Source of the DNA: Bartonella sp. HY328
GTDB lineage: Bacteria > Pseudomonadota > Alphaproteobacteria > Rhizobiales > Rhizobiaceae
Assembly (NCBI RefSeq): GCF_025449335.1
Contig: NZ_CP104883.1
Span: 1,294,501-1,358,500 of the forward strand
Direction: 5' to 3'
DNA: 64,000 nucleotides
Below, piece after piece: positions 34,560-43,973 of the stretch (its first letter is position 1; each line of letters opens with the position of its first letter). The notes below the pieces were generated by a model, which was not told the DNA's origin, did no database searches, and saw nothing but the letters and a program-made list of their open reading frames with translations. A program made the translations under genes and the position numbers.

Positions 34560-35993
34560 GTGGAACAAGCAGAAATTGGATTGATTGGTCTTGCCGTAAT
34601 GGGGGCAAATCTTGCTCTTAATATTGCGGAAAAAGGTTATCGCGTTGCCGTTTATAACCGTACCTATGCCAAGACAGAAGAATTTTATAAAAATGCTGGT
34701 GATCTGCAGGATAAAATTATTCCATGTAAAACATTGGAAGAATTTGCGGCAGCCATTCGCCCACCGCGTCCGATTATTATCATGATTAAAGCTGGTGAAC
34801 CTGTTGACGAACAATTACAAGAATTAGCACCTCATTTATCAGAAAATGATATCATGATTGATGCAGGTAATGCCAATTTTCGCGATACTATCCGCCGCTT
34901 TAACACCTATAAGGATAGTGGCTTAACCTTTATGGGCATTGGCGTTTCAGGCGGTGAAGAAGGTGCGCGTCACGGTCCATCAATTATGGTTGGCGGCACA
35001 GAAACCTCATGGAAGCGGGTTGAGCCTATTTTAACCGCAATTGCCGCGCGTTATGATGGCGAGCCTTGTGTTGCACGTATGGGCAATGACGGTGCTGGTC
35101 ATTTTGTTAAAACCATTCATAATGGCATTGAATATGCTGATATGCAGATGATTGCCGAAATTTATGGCATTTTCCGCGATGGTCTTAAAAAAGATGCACA
35201 TGATATTTCCAACATTTTTAGCGAATGGAATAAAGGCCGTCTTAACTCTTACCTTATCGAAATTACTGCAACGGTTTTAGGAGCAAAGGACCCAATATCT
35301 GGTGTGCCTATGGTTGACATGATTGTCGACAAAGCAGGACAAAAAGGCACGGGAAAATGGTCGGTGATTGAAGCCCAAAATATGAATGTGCCAGCAACCT
35401 CGATTGAGGCTGCAGTTGCCGCACGTTGTATTTCAGCGCTTAAAGATCAACGCCAAGCTGCAGCTAAATTATTTGGTGCGCAAAATCACGATTTTTCGAT
35501 TGCTTATGATGATGCTCTTAATCATGATTTGGCCCAAGCATTGCTTGCCGCTAAAATTGCAGCTTATGCGCAAGGCTTTGTTGTAATGGCTGAGGCATCA
35601 CGCGAGTATAATTGGTCGTTGCCAATGCCTGAAATTGCAAAGATTTGGCGTGCTGGTTGCATTATCCGCTCGCAATTTTTAGATGATATTGCTAAGGCCT
35701 TTGTTGATGCACCAGATGCGGTTAATCTTATTGTAACGCCAACATTTGCTGACATGGTTAAAGAGGCATTGCCATCTTTACGCCGTATCACATGCGCTGC
35801 ATTACACGCCGGTCTGCCTGTTCCAGCTTTGTCGGCAGCCCTTAATTATTTTGACAGTTATAAGCAAGAGCGTGGTACTGCCAATTTAATTCAGGCACAA
35901 CGTGATTTCTTTGGCGCCCATGGTTTTGATCGTATGGATGGTAAAGATATCCATCATGGCCCATGGGGGTCTGGTTTAGCTGATTTTAAATAA
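34560..35993 (+). CDS. gnd: 6-phosphogluconate dehydrogenase, decarboxylating
   Basis: 477 aa, the usual length for the long form. It oxidises 6-phosphogluconate to ribulose 5-phosphate and CO2 with NADP, in the pentose phosphate pathway. The NADP-binding GLAVMGANLALN lies at about 10-21; substrate and catalytic blocks are GVSGGEEGARHGPSIMVGG and MGNDGAGHFVKTIHNGIEYADMQ (with the catalytic Lys); the C-terminal block RRDFFG-like AQRDFFGAHGFDRMD is present. Translation should begin at GTG 34560; no upstream ATG fits. It is a single-gene unit with a terminator after it. Confidence 0.96.
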   Translation: MEQAEIGLIGLAVMGANLALNIAEKGYRVAVYNRTYAKTEEFYKNAGDLQDKIIPCKTLEEFAAAIRPPRPIIIMIKAGEPVDEQLQELAPHLSENDIMIDAGNANFRDTIRRFNTYKDSGLTFMGIGVSGGEEGARHGPSIMVGGTETSWKRVEPILTAIAARYDGEPCVARMGNDGAGHFVKTIHNGIEYADMQMIAEIYGIFRDGLKKDAHDISNIFSEWNKGRLNSYLIEITATVLGAKDPISGVPMVDMIVDKAGQKGTGKWSVIEAQNMNVPATSIEAAVAARCISALKDQRQAAAKLFGAQNHDFSIAYDDALNHDLAQALLAAKIAAYAQGFVVMAEASREYNWSLPMPEIAKIWRAGCIIRSQFLDDIAKAFVDAPDAVNLIVTPTFADMVKEALPSLRRITCAALHAGLPVPALSAALNYFDSYKQERGTANLIQAQRDFFGAHGFDRMDGKDIHHGPWGSGLADFK

Positions 35994-36013
35994 TTGGTTT
36001 AAATAAAAAATAC

Positions 36014-36050
36014 AAAACGCTGGTTTCTTTTAGGATGCTGGCGTTTTTTA
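36014..36050 (+). terminator. Likely gnd terminator
   Basis: AAAACGC (36014-36020) pairs with GCGTTTT (36041-36047), followed by TTTA. The loop is long (20 nt), so the hairpin is only moderate. Confidence 0.5.
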
Positions 36051-36144
36051 TTGGCATTAGATCGTCTGATTGGCTAATGCACAACGCTTTTCCTTTTTAA
36101 ACTCGCCAGAAAATAAAATCCTAAATTTACGGTAGTCACGCTTT

Positions 36145-37044
36145 ATGAAAAATAAAATTATAAAACTATTATTTTCTTTGATGGGGAGCGCCTTAATGGT
36201 TTCAGCAGCTTATGGCAGTAATATCACTACGGACTTAAAGGTTAAAGCGGATCAAGGTGATGCTAAAGCGCAATATGAATTGGGTAAAATTTATAATAAG
36301 GGGGATGGCATAACCCTGGATAAAAATGCAGCCTTAAAGTGGTTTTTGCTTGCAGCTGAACAAGGTTTAGCATCGGCGCAATATCAGTTAGGTTATATGT
36401 ATTCTGCGGGTGATGGAGTTAAGGTTGACAAGATGGCGGCACTTAAGTGGTTTAAACTTGCTGCAGATCAAAATCTTGCTGAAGCTCAATTTAATTTGGG
36501 TGTGTATTATTTAAATAGTGATGATAATGCTGCTGCCTTAAAGTGGTTGCAATTGGCTGCCGATCAAGGGTTGGCGCCCGCGCAATATAGTTTGGGTGTG
36601 TTATATCATCAAGGTGAAGTGGTAGAGCAAGACGATAAACAAGTGCTTAAATGGCATAGCTTGGCAGCAGAACAGGGATTTGCGGGCTCACAATATAATT
36701 TAGGTATGATTTATTTAAATGGTGAAGGGGTAGAACCTAGCCGAGAGATAGCGATAAAATGGTTTCAAAAAGCAGCAGATCAAGGTTTTGCCCCAGCACA
36801 ATATAATTTGGGGGCCATTTATGACAGCGGCACCAATTCTACACCTGATTTTAAGCTGGCACTTAAATGGTATAAGCTTGCTGCAGAACAAGGTTATCCC
36901 CCAGCACAATATAACCTTGGTTTAATGTATTTAAACGGTGAAGGCGTAGCTATTGATAAAGATGAGGCGGCGAAATGGTTACAACGTGCCGCCGACCAAA
37001 ATTTTGCAAACCCTGATGAAAGTTTGGAAAATTATGGAAAGTAA
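36145..37044 (+). CDS. Secreted Sel1-repeat protein
   Basis: 299 aa. A signal peptide (KNKIIKLLFSLMGSALMVSAAYG) is followed by about seven Sel1-like repeats of about 36 residues, recognisable by A-x-A-Q-Y-x-L-G-x-x-Y and W-x-x-x-A-A-(D/E)-Q-G (for example AKAQYELGKIYNKGDG and WFLLAAEQG). Sel1 repeats form a TPR-like superhelix and bind proteins; secreted ones in alphaproteobacteria often assist signalling or envelope complexes. The binding partner is unknown. The repeats make internal recombination likely. The stop codon is in the first of five 14-bp tandem repeats. Confidence 0.88.
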   Translation: MKNKIIKLLFSLMGSALMVSAAYGSNITTDLKVKADQGDAKAQYELGKIYNKGDGITLDKNAALKWFLLAAEQGLASAQYQLGYMYSAGDGVKVDKMAALKWFKLAADQNLAEAQFNLGVYYLNSDDNAAALKWLQLAADQGLAPAQYSLGVLYHQGEVVEQDDKQVLKWHSLAAEQGFAGSQYNLGMIYLNGEGVEPSREIAIKWFQKAADQGFAPAQYNLGAIYDSGTNSTPDFKLALKWYKLAAEQGYPPAQYNLGLMYLNGEGVAIDKDEAAKWLQRAADQNFANPDESLENYGK

Positions 37045-37110
37045 AATTAGGTGAGTAAAGCTAAGTAAGTAAAACTAGGCGGGTGAAAATAGGTAAGCTA
37101 AATTAATTCG
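37041..37110 (+). repeat. Five degenerate 14-bp tandem repeats across the Sel1 gene stop codon
   Basis: Units of 14 bp beginning GTAAARNTAGGTRA-like at 37041, 37055, 37069, 37083 and 37097. The TAA stop of the Sel1 gene is at bases 2-4 of the first unit. Confidence 0.75.
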
Positions 37111-37234
37111 GCATCATTCAGTAGCTTATAGGTATTGATCCTATTTTATTTTTACCCAACTTGCCTTAGGTTTATTTCGCATTATAAATATTGCAATATA
37201 TAATTATAAAATCAGTATCTTAACAAGATATATA

Positions 37235-37990
37235 TTATTTTTGCAGCTCTTTAATCATGCTTAATACGTCCATGCTTGCTTTTTCTAAGGCAGTTGTATT
37301 CTTACTTTTAATTACTAATTCAACAGAAAATGGATTTTCTTTGTTTTCTGAAAATTTGGGATAAGAGCCAATAATTGTTTGCGGGTTGGCTTTTTGTATT
37401 TCGCCAAGCTTTTCGCTAATGACACCTTCACCAAAGGGGCAGTTAATTGAAATAGATTGAAAAGGTGTGCCTTTATCCAAGCTTGGCAAAATGGCATTGA
37501 GCATCACATCAAAAACATTAGGAACGCCAGCAAGCACAAAAACATTGCCAATTTTAAAGCCGGGGGCTACTGAAACCGAGTTTGCTATTAAGCTTGCGCC
37601 TTGCGGTGTTCTTGTCATCAAGCGGCGGGCAGGGGTGAAAGGCACATCACGCGCTTTATAATAATCGCTAAGAATCAATTCCGCTTCGGGATTAAAGATA
37701 CAAGGAAGATCAAAAGCCTTTGATATTGATTCTGCGGTAATATCATCATGGGTTGGCCCTATACCACCGCTGGTAAAGACATAATCATATTGGGCTCTTA
37801 AAGCATTAACACCAGCAATAATTGCTGCCTCATCGTCGCCCACAATGCGTACTTCCTTTAATTCGATTCCCACTTGGGTTAAAGTTTCAGCAAGAAGCGC
37901 AATATTTTTGTCTTTTGTTCGGCCCGAAAGCAATTCGTCACCAATGGCGAGCATTGCGGCTGTATATGAAATGGTAGAATTATTGTTCAT
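37235..37990 (-). CDS. CinA-type molybdopterin-binding-domain protein (competence/damage-inducible family)
   Basis: 251 aa. The MoCF/CinA N-terminal domain is plain: AMLAIGDELLSGRTKDKNIALLAETL, then DDEAAIIAGV and the block YVFTSGGIGPTHDDITAESISKAF. It lacks the C-terminal nicotinamide-deamidase (CinA/PncC) domain, so it is the short form seen in many alphaproteobacteria. Members of this domain may hydrolyse ADP-ribose or act in pterin chemistry; the role here is unknown. AGGAAAT precedes the ATG. The gene converges on the Sel1-repeat gene. Confidence 0.88.
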   Translation of the reverse strand: MNNNSTISYTAAMLAIGDELLSGRTKDKNIALLAETLTQVGIELKEVRIVGDDEAAIIAGVNALRAQYDYVFTSGGIGPTHDDITAESISKAFDLPCIFNPEAELILSDYYKARDVPFTPARRLMTRTPQGASLIANSVSVAPGFKIGNVFVLAGVPNVFDVMLNAILPSLDKGTPFQSISINCPFGEGVISEKLGEIQKANPQTIIGSYPKFSENKENPFSVELVIKSKNTTALEKASMDVLSMIKELQK

Positions 37991-38158
37991 GGTAATTTCC
38001 TATCCAGCCTATTAAAATTGATTCTGTTGATCATTGTTACTTTTGTCGCTTAAGTTTACATGCTTTTTATCGATTGGATAGGATAACCTCGTTTGCTAAT
38101 CTAATTTACCCAATATGGGCCATACGATGGCAATCAGATCCTAATGGACTTATATTAA

Positions 38159-38584
38159 TTAGCGTCGGTTCAATATTTCTTTGGTTGAATAGACATTTAA
38201 ATGGCTTGGGCGGTCATTGCCATTATAGAGTCGAACTAACCATTGGGTTCTGGTTGCGCCACCAGCAGTTATTCCTGCATTAAGACCATTCGGGGTAGAT
38301 GCGCCAGCATCACCAAAACCATTTGGGTTGCGGCCATAATCAACGGTAAAGCGCGGTCTGCTGGATGATTCTGGCTGTTTTGTTTCTAATGTAAAATATT
38401 CAAAGCCACGCCGTTGGGCAATTCCGGCAGCCCTAGTTAAAGTTTGTGGTTGAATTTCACCACCATCATAAAAACGGCTTTCAAACTCAGCCGATCTATT
38501 ATCTGGAGATAATTGAGCAGGTAATGTGCCGTTACATGCAGTTAAAAGCATTAAGGCTGGAAAAAGTAAGCCAAGTTTTTTCAT
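38159..38584 (-). CDS. Putative lipoprotein
   Basis: 141 aa. A lipoprotein signal peptide ends in the lipobox LTAC with the lipidated Cys at position 17 (MKKLGLLFPALMLLTACNG). The mature part has IQPQTLTRAAGIAQRRGFEYFTLE, a pattern known from CC0125/CC1285-type envelope lipoproteins of alphaproteobacteria, followed by a Gly/Asn/Thr-rich low-complexity region. It would be attached to a membrane, periplasmic side. Function unknown. AGGATTTTACA precedes the ATG. Confidence 0.8.
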   Translation of the reverse strand: MKKLGLLFPALMLLTACNGTLPAQLSPDNRSAEFESRFYDGGEIQPQTLTRAAGIAQRRGFEYFTLETKQPESSSRPRFTVDYGRNPNGFGDAGASTPNGLNAGITAGGATRTQWLVRLYNGNDRPSHLNVYSTKEILNRR

Positions 38585-38872
38585 TGTAAAATCCTAAGCA
38601 TTTTATAAATCTATTATCTACATTGAATAATGAAACTCTACTTAAAGAATCGATTTAGAAATTAAGTGGATAATAGTTTGTTGAAAATTGGGCTTTAAGC
38701 CTAGATATTGCGATTTTGATAAAGGGTAAAAGAATTTAGCAGCAATTAATCGCAATTAAATCATGTTAAGACTGGCCATTACTTTATTTGCCAAAGCTAA
38801 ATAAGCCAATATGACGCGAAAATACCCTAACTTTTAAGGCCCAAAAAAATTAAAATTTTGAATAGGGAAATA

Positions 38873-38948
<76 letters not shown>

Positions 38949-38988
38949 TTTAATAACTGCTTATTTCTTATATCTAAATAAAAAATAA

Positions 38989-39064
<76 letters not shown>

Positions 39065-39288
39065 CCGTTAAGGGTAGGCACTCTCTAATTCATAGTTTTG
39101 CAAAGTGCAAGCGAAAAAAATAAAAAATTGCATTTTTTTATATATTTTTAAAAAAAACGAAGAAAATTAAAATTTGTATCGATTTTCTAATTTATGTGGT
39201 TGACGAATCCATTTTTACCTTTTAAACGGTGCCAACGCCAAACAAATCGCTGTTGTTTAAATAGCTTCTTGGCTTGGTTGATAAGTGC

Positions 39289-39365
39289 GCGGGTGTAGCT
39301 CAGTTGGTTAGAGTGCCGGCCTGTCACGCCGGAGGTCGCGGGTTCGAGTCCCGTCACTCGCGCCA
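39289..39365 (+). tRNA. tRNA-Asp (GTC anticodon), copy 1
   Basis: 77 nt with encoded CCA. It begins GCGGGTGTAGCTCAGTTGG; the anticodon arm is CCGGC-CTGTCAC-GCCGG (anticodon GTC); the T loop is GTTCGAGTC. The acceptor stem has one G-U pair. Confidence 0.97.
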
Positions 39366-39872
39366 CTTAACCTTTCAAAATAATTTTGACTAAATTGGTT
39401 AAGTGGCTCCCTCGCACTATTTATCTTTATTTATTTTCCTTTTCTTTGCTGTTTAATTGTCAAGCCATTTTAGGCTTATTTAGCTTGAAGCTTTTCTATT
39501 GAAGTTTTTCCTCGAATCTTTTCCTTTGGCATTTTTGTCTGTTTTATAGTGTCTATGTCTTCTAAGTGATTCATGTTTTTTGTTTTGCTGTTGCAATAAA
39601 GGGTATAAATCCACTTTAGTAATTTTGGTGAAATCCATTCCGGTTTGGGGAAAATCCAAATTGCGGGCAAGCGCGCGTTTTTTGTGTGTTGGCTTGGCGG
39701 TTAATAGGCTTCCAGTGATGAAATGCCATAAAAATTGGTTAAATTGAACTTATTTTAATTATAGTGCTTGACTTCTTTGTTCGAACATCTTAGACACCGC
39801 TCACGCCAGACGAAATGGTGATTGAAAATTCAGTAGTTAGAAAATTCAATAACTAAATGTCTTGTCAAATGC
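39366..39872. other. Gene-free stretch between the two tRNA-Asp genes
   Basis: About 500 bases. A minus-strand open frame of 64 codons is present but has a low-complexity product and no good ribosome site; I do not call it. Nothing resembling an integrase, transposase or repeat was seen. Confidence 0.5.
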
Positions 39873-39949
39873 GCGGGTGTAGCTCAGTTGGTTAGAGTGC
39901 CGGCCTGTCACGCCGGAGGTCGCGGGTTCGAGTCCCGTCACTCGCGCCA
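39873..39949 (+). tRNA. tRNA-Asp (GTC anticodon), copy 2
   Basis: 77 nt with CCA, identical to the first copy in all bases. The 3' end overlaps a terminator hairpin. Confidence 0.97.
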
Positions 39950-39978
39950 CTAAACTTTTAGTTTAGTGGCGCTTTTTA
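39944..39978 (+). terminator. Terminator after the second tRNA-Asp
   Basis: A perfect 12-bp stem, GCGCCACTAAAC (39944-39955) and GTTTAGTGGCGC (39961-39972), then TTTTTATTT. The 5' arm includes the CCA end of the tRNA. Confidence 0.92.
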
Positions 39979-40781
39979 TTTCCCTTATTATATATTCTGC
40001 AATATTTAGTCTAGCAGATGTCTAGTTAATTGCTTTGATTTGACTTATATCTTTAATTGAATTGGGCTTTTGGTGTACTGGTGAATGCTTGCCGGTAATT
40101 GTGTGGCGGTGGAATGCTTTTCATTTGCATGAAATCAAAGTGCGATCTTGATTGAAGTACGAACTTGTTAAAGTGTTGTAGACGCTCATCGCATTTAAGG
40201 GTAATTTAAAGATATCAATTCATTTCATTGGGGTTGTTGCATTGGGGTAATTGCCAATTCGTTGGTGGCGGCAATTCAAAATGAGTAAAATGGCTTCAGC
40301 CTAAACTGCGCTATCATTAAAAACAATAAATTGAGTTGAGCTTCTGTTAGAATGATTCTATGGTGGCAACAAGGTTTTTGCGCGTGTATGTTAGTTTTGG
40401 CAAAAATATGGTCGCTTCTCGATAAAGTGAAGATTGGTGTCTTGTATCTTTGAAATGAAGGGCCATATTGTAAGGCAGTAAAGCAAAAATGCCGTAAATT
40501 CTATGGTGTTAGGGAAAAGTGGAGTTGTAGGGCAGGGTGTTTTGATAATTCTGTTCTAGCTGTTAACAGTGAGAGAAATGTCGCATAAAATATCTTTTTT
40601 GCGATAAAACTATTGCTTGTTTGTGTACTCTGCGTTAACCCTTGCGACAAATTTCGCGCAGCATGCCCTTGAAGCTGTTTGGGCGAGGAAAATGTCTAAA
40701 GAGATTCTTTGGTGCACTGAGCTGTTTTGTTAATGCAAGGTGTTTAATGGCGTTGCCTCGTTTGAAAAGGTGTTAAAGGAT
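39979..40781. other. Gene-free stretch upstream of the nuo operon
   Basis: About 800 bases. It must contain the nuo promoter and a long leader, but I see no gene. A TTGC...TACTCT-like pair near 40612-40640 is a weak promoter candidate. Confidence 0.4.
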
Positions 40782-41147
40782 ATGCCTGATATTCTAATGA
40801 ATTACCTGCCTGTATTGATATTTATAATAGTATCATTGGTAATTGCAGGTGCTTTGTTGATTATGCCCTATATTGTGGCTTATCGTTCGCCCGATCCAGA
40901 AAAATTATCTGCTTATGAATGTGGCTTCAACTCGTTTGATGATGCGCGCATGAAATTTGATATTCGTTTTTATCTTGTTTCAATTCTATTCATTATTTTC
41001 GATCTTGAAGTGGCTTTTCTTTTCCCGTGGGCGGTTGCTTTCCGCGATATTGGGATGTTCGGGTTTTGGTCAATGATGCTGTTTCTAGGTGTTTTGACTG
41101 TAGGCTTTATCTATGAATGGAAGAAAGGGGCTCTGGAATGGAATTGA
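40782..41147 (+). CDS. nuoA: NADH-quinone oxidoreductase subunit A
   Basis: 121 aa, the family length. A membrane subunit of complex I with three helices. The loop YECGFNSFDDARMKFDIRFYLVSILFIIFDLEVAFLFPW is the signature (the Cys-Gly-Phe loop at the quinone site). I choose the ATG at 40782, with AAAAGGTG about 9 nt upstream; a GTG at 40740 and an ATG at 40797 are alternatives. First gene of the nuo operon; it overlaps nuoB. Confidence 0.95.
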   Translation: MPDILMNYLPVLIFIIVSLVIAGALLIMPYIVAYRSPDPEKLSAYECGFNSFDDARMKFDIRFYLVSILFIIFDLEVAFLFPWAVAFRDIGMFGFWSMMLFLGVLTVGFIYEWKKGALEWN

Positions 41148-41716
41148 CCGGAAACAAGACTTTGGTCGCGCCGCAGCCTAAAGGAATTATTGATCCTAAT
41201 ACTGGCAAGCTTATTGGTGCTGACGACAAGTTCTTCCAAGATATTAATGCCGAGCTTTCTGATAAGGGTTTCTTGGTTACATCAACAGATGCGCTCGTTA
41301 CTTGGGCGCGTACCGGTTCATTGATGTGGATGACCTTTGGTCTTGCTTGTTGTGCGGTTGAGATGATGCATTGTTCAATGCCGCATTATGATAATGAGCG
41401 TTTTGGTTATGCTCCGCGCGCTTCACCGCGCCAATCAGATGTTATGATGGTTGCAGGTACGCTTACCAATAAAATGGCTCCCGCATTGCGCAAGGTCTAT
41501 GATCAGATGCCTGAGCCGCGTTATGTGATTTCAATGGGTTCATGTGCAAATGGTGGTGGTTACTACCATTATTCCTATTCGGTTGTGCGTGGTTGTGATC
41601 GTATTGTTCCTGTAGATATTTATGTTCCTGGTTGTCCTCCTACTGCTGAAGCGCTGCTTTATGGTGTGCTTTTATTGCAGAAGAAGATACGCCGTACCGG
41701 TTCGATCGAGCGCTAG
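41138..41716 (+). CDS. nuoB: NADH-quinone oxidoreductase subunit B
   Basis: 192 aa. It holds iron-sulfur cluster N2, the last carrier before ubiquinone. The four ligands are Cys71 and Cys72 (GLACCAVEMM), Cys136 (MGSCANGGG) and Cys166 (VPGCPPTAEAL). The start ATG at 41138 lies inside the end of nuoA (10-nt overlap), with AAAGGGG upstream, and gives the head MELTGNKTLVAPQPKG usual in the group. Confidence 0.97.
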   Translation: MELTGNKTLVAPQPKGIIDPNTGKLIGADDKFFQDINAELSDKGFLVTSTDALVTWARTGSLMWMTFGLACCAVEMMHCSMPHYDNERFGYAPRASPRQSDVMMVAGTLTNKMAPALRKVYDQMPEPRYVISMGSCANGGGYYHYSYSVVRGCDRIVPVDIYVPGCPPTAEALLYGVLLLQKKIRRTGSIER

Positions 41717-41725
41717 GAGAGTATT

Positions 41726-42337
41726 ATGGCTTCTGAAGCAATTGAAGATCTTAATAGTTATCTTGCTGAGCGTATAGGTTCTAAAGTGTTGAGCCAAGAG
41801 ATTGCTTATGGTGAGTTAAATCTTTTGGTTGATCCTGCCGAGCTGCTTGGTGTATTGACGTTCTTGCGTGATGATGTGCAGTGTCAATTCATCTGTATTA
41901 TTGATGTTAGTGGCGTTGATTTTCCATCGCGTGAAAAGCGCTTTGATGTATCCTATCATCTTTTGTCACCACGTCAGAATTTGCGCATTCGCGTTAAGGT
42001 GCAGGTCAGTGAAGATGAAGACGTGCCATCAGCTTTCAGTGTCTATCCAGGTGCTGATTGGTATGAGCGTGAAGTTTACGATATGTATGGCGTTTTGTTC
42101 TCAGATCATCCAGATTTGCGCCGTATCTTGACCGATTATGGTTTTGAAGGGCACCCATTGCGTAAAGATTTTCCAACTACTGGTTTTGTGGAATGTCGCT
42201 ATGATAATGAAGTAAAGCGGGTAGTTTATGAGCCTGTTGTTCTTCGTCAAGAAATGCGCAGCTTTGACTTTTTATCACCTTGGGAAGGTACAGATTATGT
42301 TCTGCCTGGTGATGAAAAAGCAGGAGAGCGCAAATGA
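41726..42337 (+). CDS. nuoC: NADH-quinone oxidoreductase subunit C
   Basis: 203 aa. A peripheral-arm subunit (30 kDa) that forms the quinone module together with NuoD. Signature: WYEREVYDMYGVLFSDHPDLRRILTDYGFEGHPLRKDFP. It is separate from nuoD, as in alphaproteobacteria and mitochondria. Its stop overlaps the next ATG by four bases (ATGA). Confidence 0.97.
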   Translation: MASEAIEDLNSYLAERIGSKVLSQEIAYGELNLLVDPAELLGVLTFLRDDVQCQFICIIDVSGVDFPSREKRFDVSYHLLSPRQNLRIRVKVQVSEDEDVPSAFSVYPGADWYEREVYDMYGVLFSDHPDLRRILTDYGFEGHPLRKDFPTTGFVECRYDNEVKRVVYEPVVLRQEMRSFDFLSPWEGTDYVLPGDEKAGERK

Positions 42338-42780
42338 ATCTAGGTCAGCCAGAAGAAAGCACTTTCATTCGCGAGGGTAAATGTCTTTGTGGTGATGTGC
42401 ATTTTAAGGCAAAGCTATCTGGTATAGATGTCGGCATATGCCATTGTCATATGTGCCAGAAAATGTCTGGTGGCGTTTTTATGTCCCTAGCGGTTGATCC
42501 GGCGATTGAAGTGCTGGGTAATGTTGAATTTTCAGTTTATCCATCGTCTTCTTGGGGCGAGCGGCTGTTTTGTTCATCATGTGGAAGTTCGCTTGGTTGG
42601 CGTATGCGTGATGGATCAATGGTCTATTTAAGTGCTGCTGCATTCGACGATCAAAGTGGTTTTGAATTGAAAAGTGAAATTTATTACGACGAAAAACCGC
42701 ATTTTTATGAATTTGCAAATGAAACGCGTAAGATGACCGGTAAGGACATTGAGGCGCTCTTTTCAAACGGAGGGATTTGA
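42334..42780 (+). CDS. GFA/CENP-V-family zinc protein inside the nuo operon
   Basis: 148 aa. The family has the fold of glutathione-dependent formaldehyde-activating enzyme (GFA). The zinc ligands are all present: Cys17 and Cys19 (CLC), Cys36, Cys38 and Cys41 (CHCHMC), and Cys80, Cys83 (CSSC). The reaction is unknown; many members are not GFA enzymes. It sits between nuoC and nuoD, overlaps nuoC by 4 nt (ATGA), and its end abuts the nuoD start, so it is translated with complex I subunits. It is not a known complex I subunit. Confidence 0.85.
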   Translation: MNLGQPEESTFIREGKCLCGDVHFKAKLSGIDVGICHCHMCQKMSGGVFMSLAVDPAIEVLGNVEFSVYPSSSWGERLFCSSCGSSLGWRMRDGSMVYLSAAAFDDQSGFELKSEIYYDEKPHFYEFANETRKMTGKDIEALFSNGGI

Positions 42781-42782
42781 TC

Positions 42783-43973
42783 GTGGCTGAGGTCAATGTC
42801 CGTAATTTTAATATCAATTTTGGTCCGCAGCATCCAGCAGCACACGGCGTGTTGCGCTTGGTATTGGAGCTTGATGGTGAAGTGGTAGAGCGGGTTGATC
42901 CGCATATTGGGCTTCTGCATCGCGGTACAGAAAAATTGATGGAAACTAAGACCTATTTGCAAGCAGGTCCCTATCTTGATCGTTTGGACTATGTTGCGCC
43001 AATGAATCAAGAGCATGCCTATGTGCTCGCCATTGAAAAAATGCTCAAAGTTGAGGTGCCAAAGCGTGGCCAGCTCATTCGTGTGCTTTTTTCCGAAATT
43101 GGTCGTATTTTGAACCATCTTCTTAATGTTACCACGCAAGCCATGGACGTTGGTGCTTTAACGCCACCACTTTGGGGCTTTGTGCAGCGCGAAAAAATGA
43201 TGGTATTTTATGAGCGCGCTTGTGGTGCTCGTCTTCACGCTAATTATTTCCGTCCAGGTGGTGTTCATCAAGATTTGCCAGAGCAATTGGTTGAAGATAT
43301 TGGCGCATTTCTTGATCCGTTTCTTGAAGCGCTTGGTAATTTGGATGCGCTGATTACACCTAATCGTATTTTCAAACAACGTAACGTTGATATTGCAACT
43401 GTTTCGCTTGAAGATGCATGGGCTTACGGTTTTTCTGGTGTTATGGTGCGCGGTTCAGGCGCTGCTTGGGATTTGCGCAAAAGCCAGCCTTATGAGTGCT
43501 ATGAAGAAATGGAATTTGATATTCCAGTCGGTAAAAATGGCGATTGTTATGATCGTTATCTTGTCCGCATGGAAGAAATGCGCCAGTCAGTCCGTATCAT
43601 TCGCCAATGTGTTGAGCGTTTGTTAAGTTCAGAAAAGACTGGGCCTGTTTCAAGTGTTGATCAAAAAATTACCCCGCCAAAACGCGGTGATATGAAGCGT
43701 TCAATGGAAGCGCTTATTCATCACTTCAAACTCTTTACTGAAGGTTTTCACGTTCCTGCGGGTGAAGTTTATGCAGCCGTGGAAGCGCCAAAAGGCGAAT
43801 TTGGTGTCTATCTCGTAGCAGATGGTACCAATAAGCCATATCGTGTTAAATTACGTGCGCCGGGTTATGCACATCTACAGGCAATGGATTTCTTATGTAA
43901 GGGTCACATGCTTGCAGACGTTGCTGCTATCCTTGGTTCCCTTGATATTGTTTTTGGAGAAGTTGATCGCTAA
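42783..43973 (+). CDS. nuoD: NADH-quinone oxidoreductase subunit D
   Basis: 396 aa (49-kDa subunit), which with NuoB forms the quinone-binding cavity. The block FGPQHPAAHGVLRLVLELDGE near the start holds the conserved His of the quinone site; RGTEKLMETKTYLQA and the end DFLCKGHMLADVAAILGSLDIVFGEVDR are typical. Translation should begin at GTG 42783 because GGAGGG lies 9 nt upstream and the protein then has the family start; a TTG two codons earlier is less good. Confidence 0.96.
   Translation: MAEVNVRNFNINFGPQHPAAHGVLRLVLELDGEVVERVDPHIGLLHRGTEKLMETKTYLQAGPYLDRLDYVAPMNQEHAYVLAIEKMLKVEVPKRGQLIRVLFSEIGRILNHLLNVTTQAMDVGALTPPLWGFVQREKMMVFYERACGARLHANYFRPGGVHQDLPEQLVEDIGAFLDPFLEALGNLDALITPNRIFKQRNVDIATVSLEDAWAYGFSGVMVRGSGAAWDLRKSQPYECYEEMEFDIPVGKNGDCYDRYLVRMEEMRQSVRIIRQCVERLLSSEKTGPVSSVDQKITPPKRGDMKRSMEALIHHFKLFTEGFHVPAGEVYAAVEAPKGEFGVYLVADGTNKPYRVKLRAPGYAHLQAMDFLCKGHMLADVAAILGSLDIVFGEVDR

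Noticed and set aside
39476..39670. 64-codon minus-strand frame between the tRNA-Asp genes
   Set aside because: No ribosome site, low-complexity product, no family resemblance.
39289..39949. Genomic island bounded by two tRNA-Asp copies
   Set aside because: The 507 bases between the tRNAs contain no integrase, transposase or other gene, and both tRNAs are complete with their own CCA; duplication is the simpler reading.
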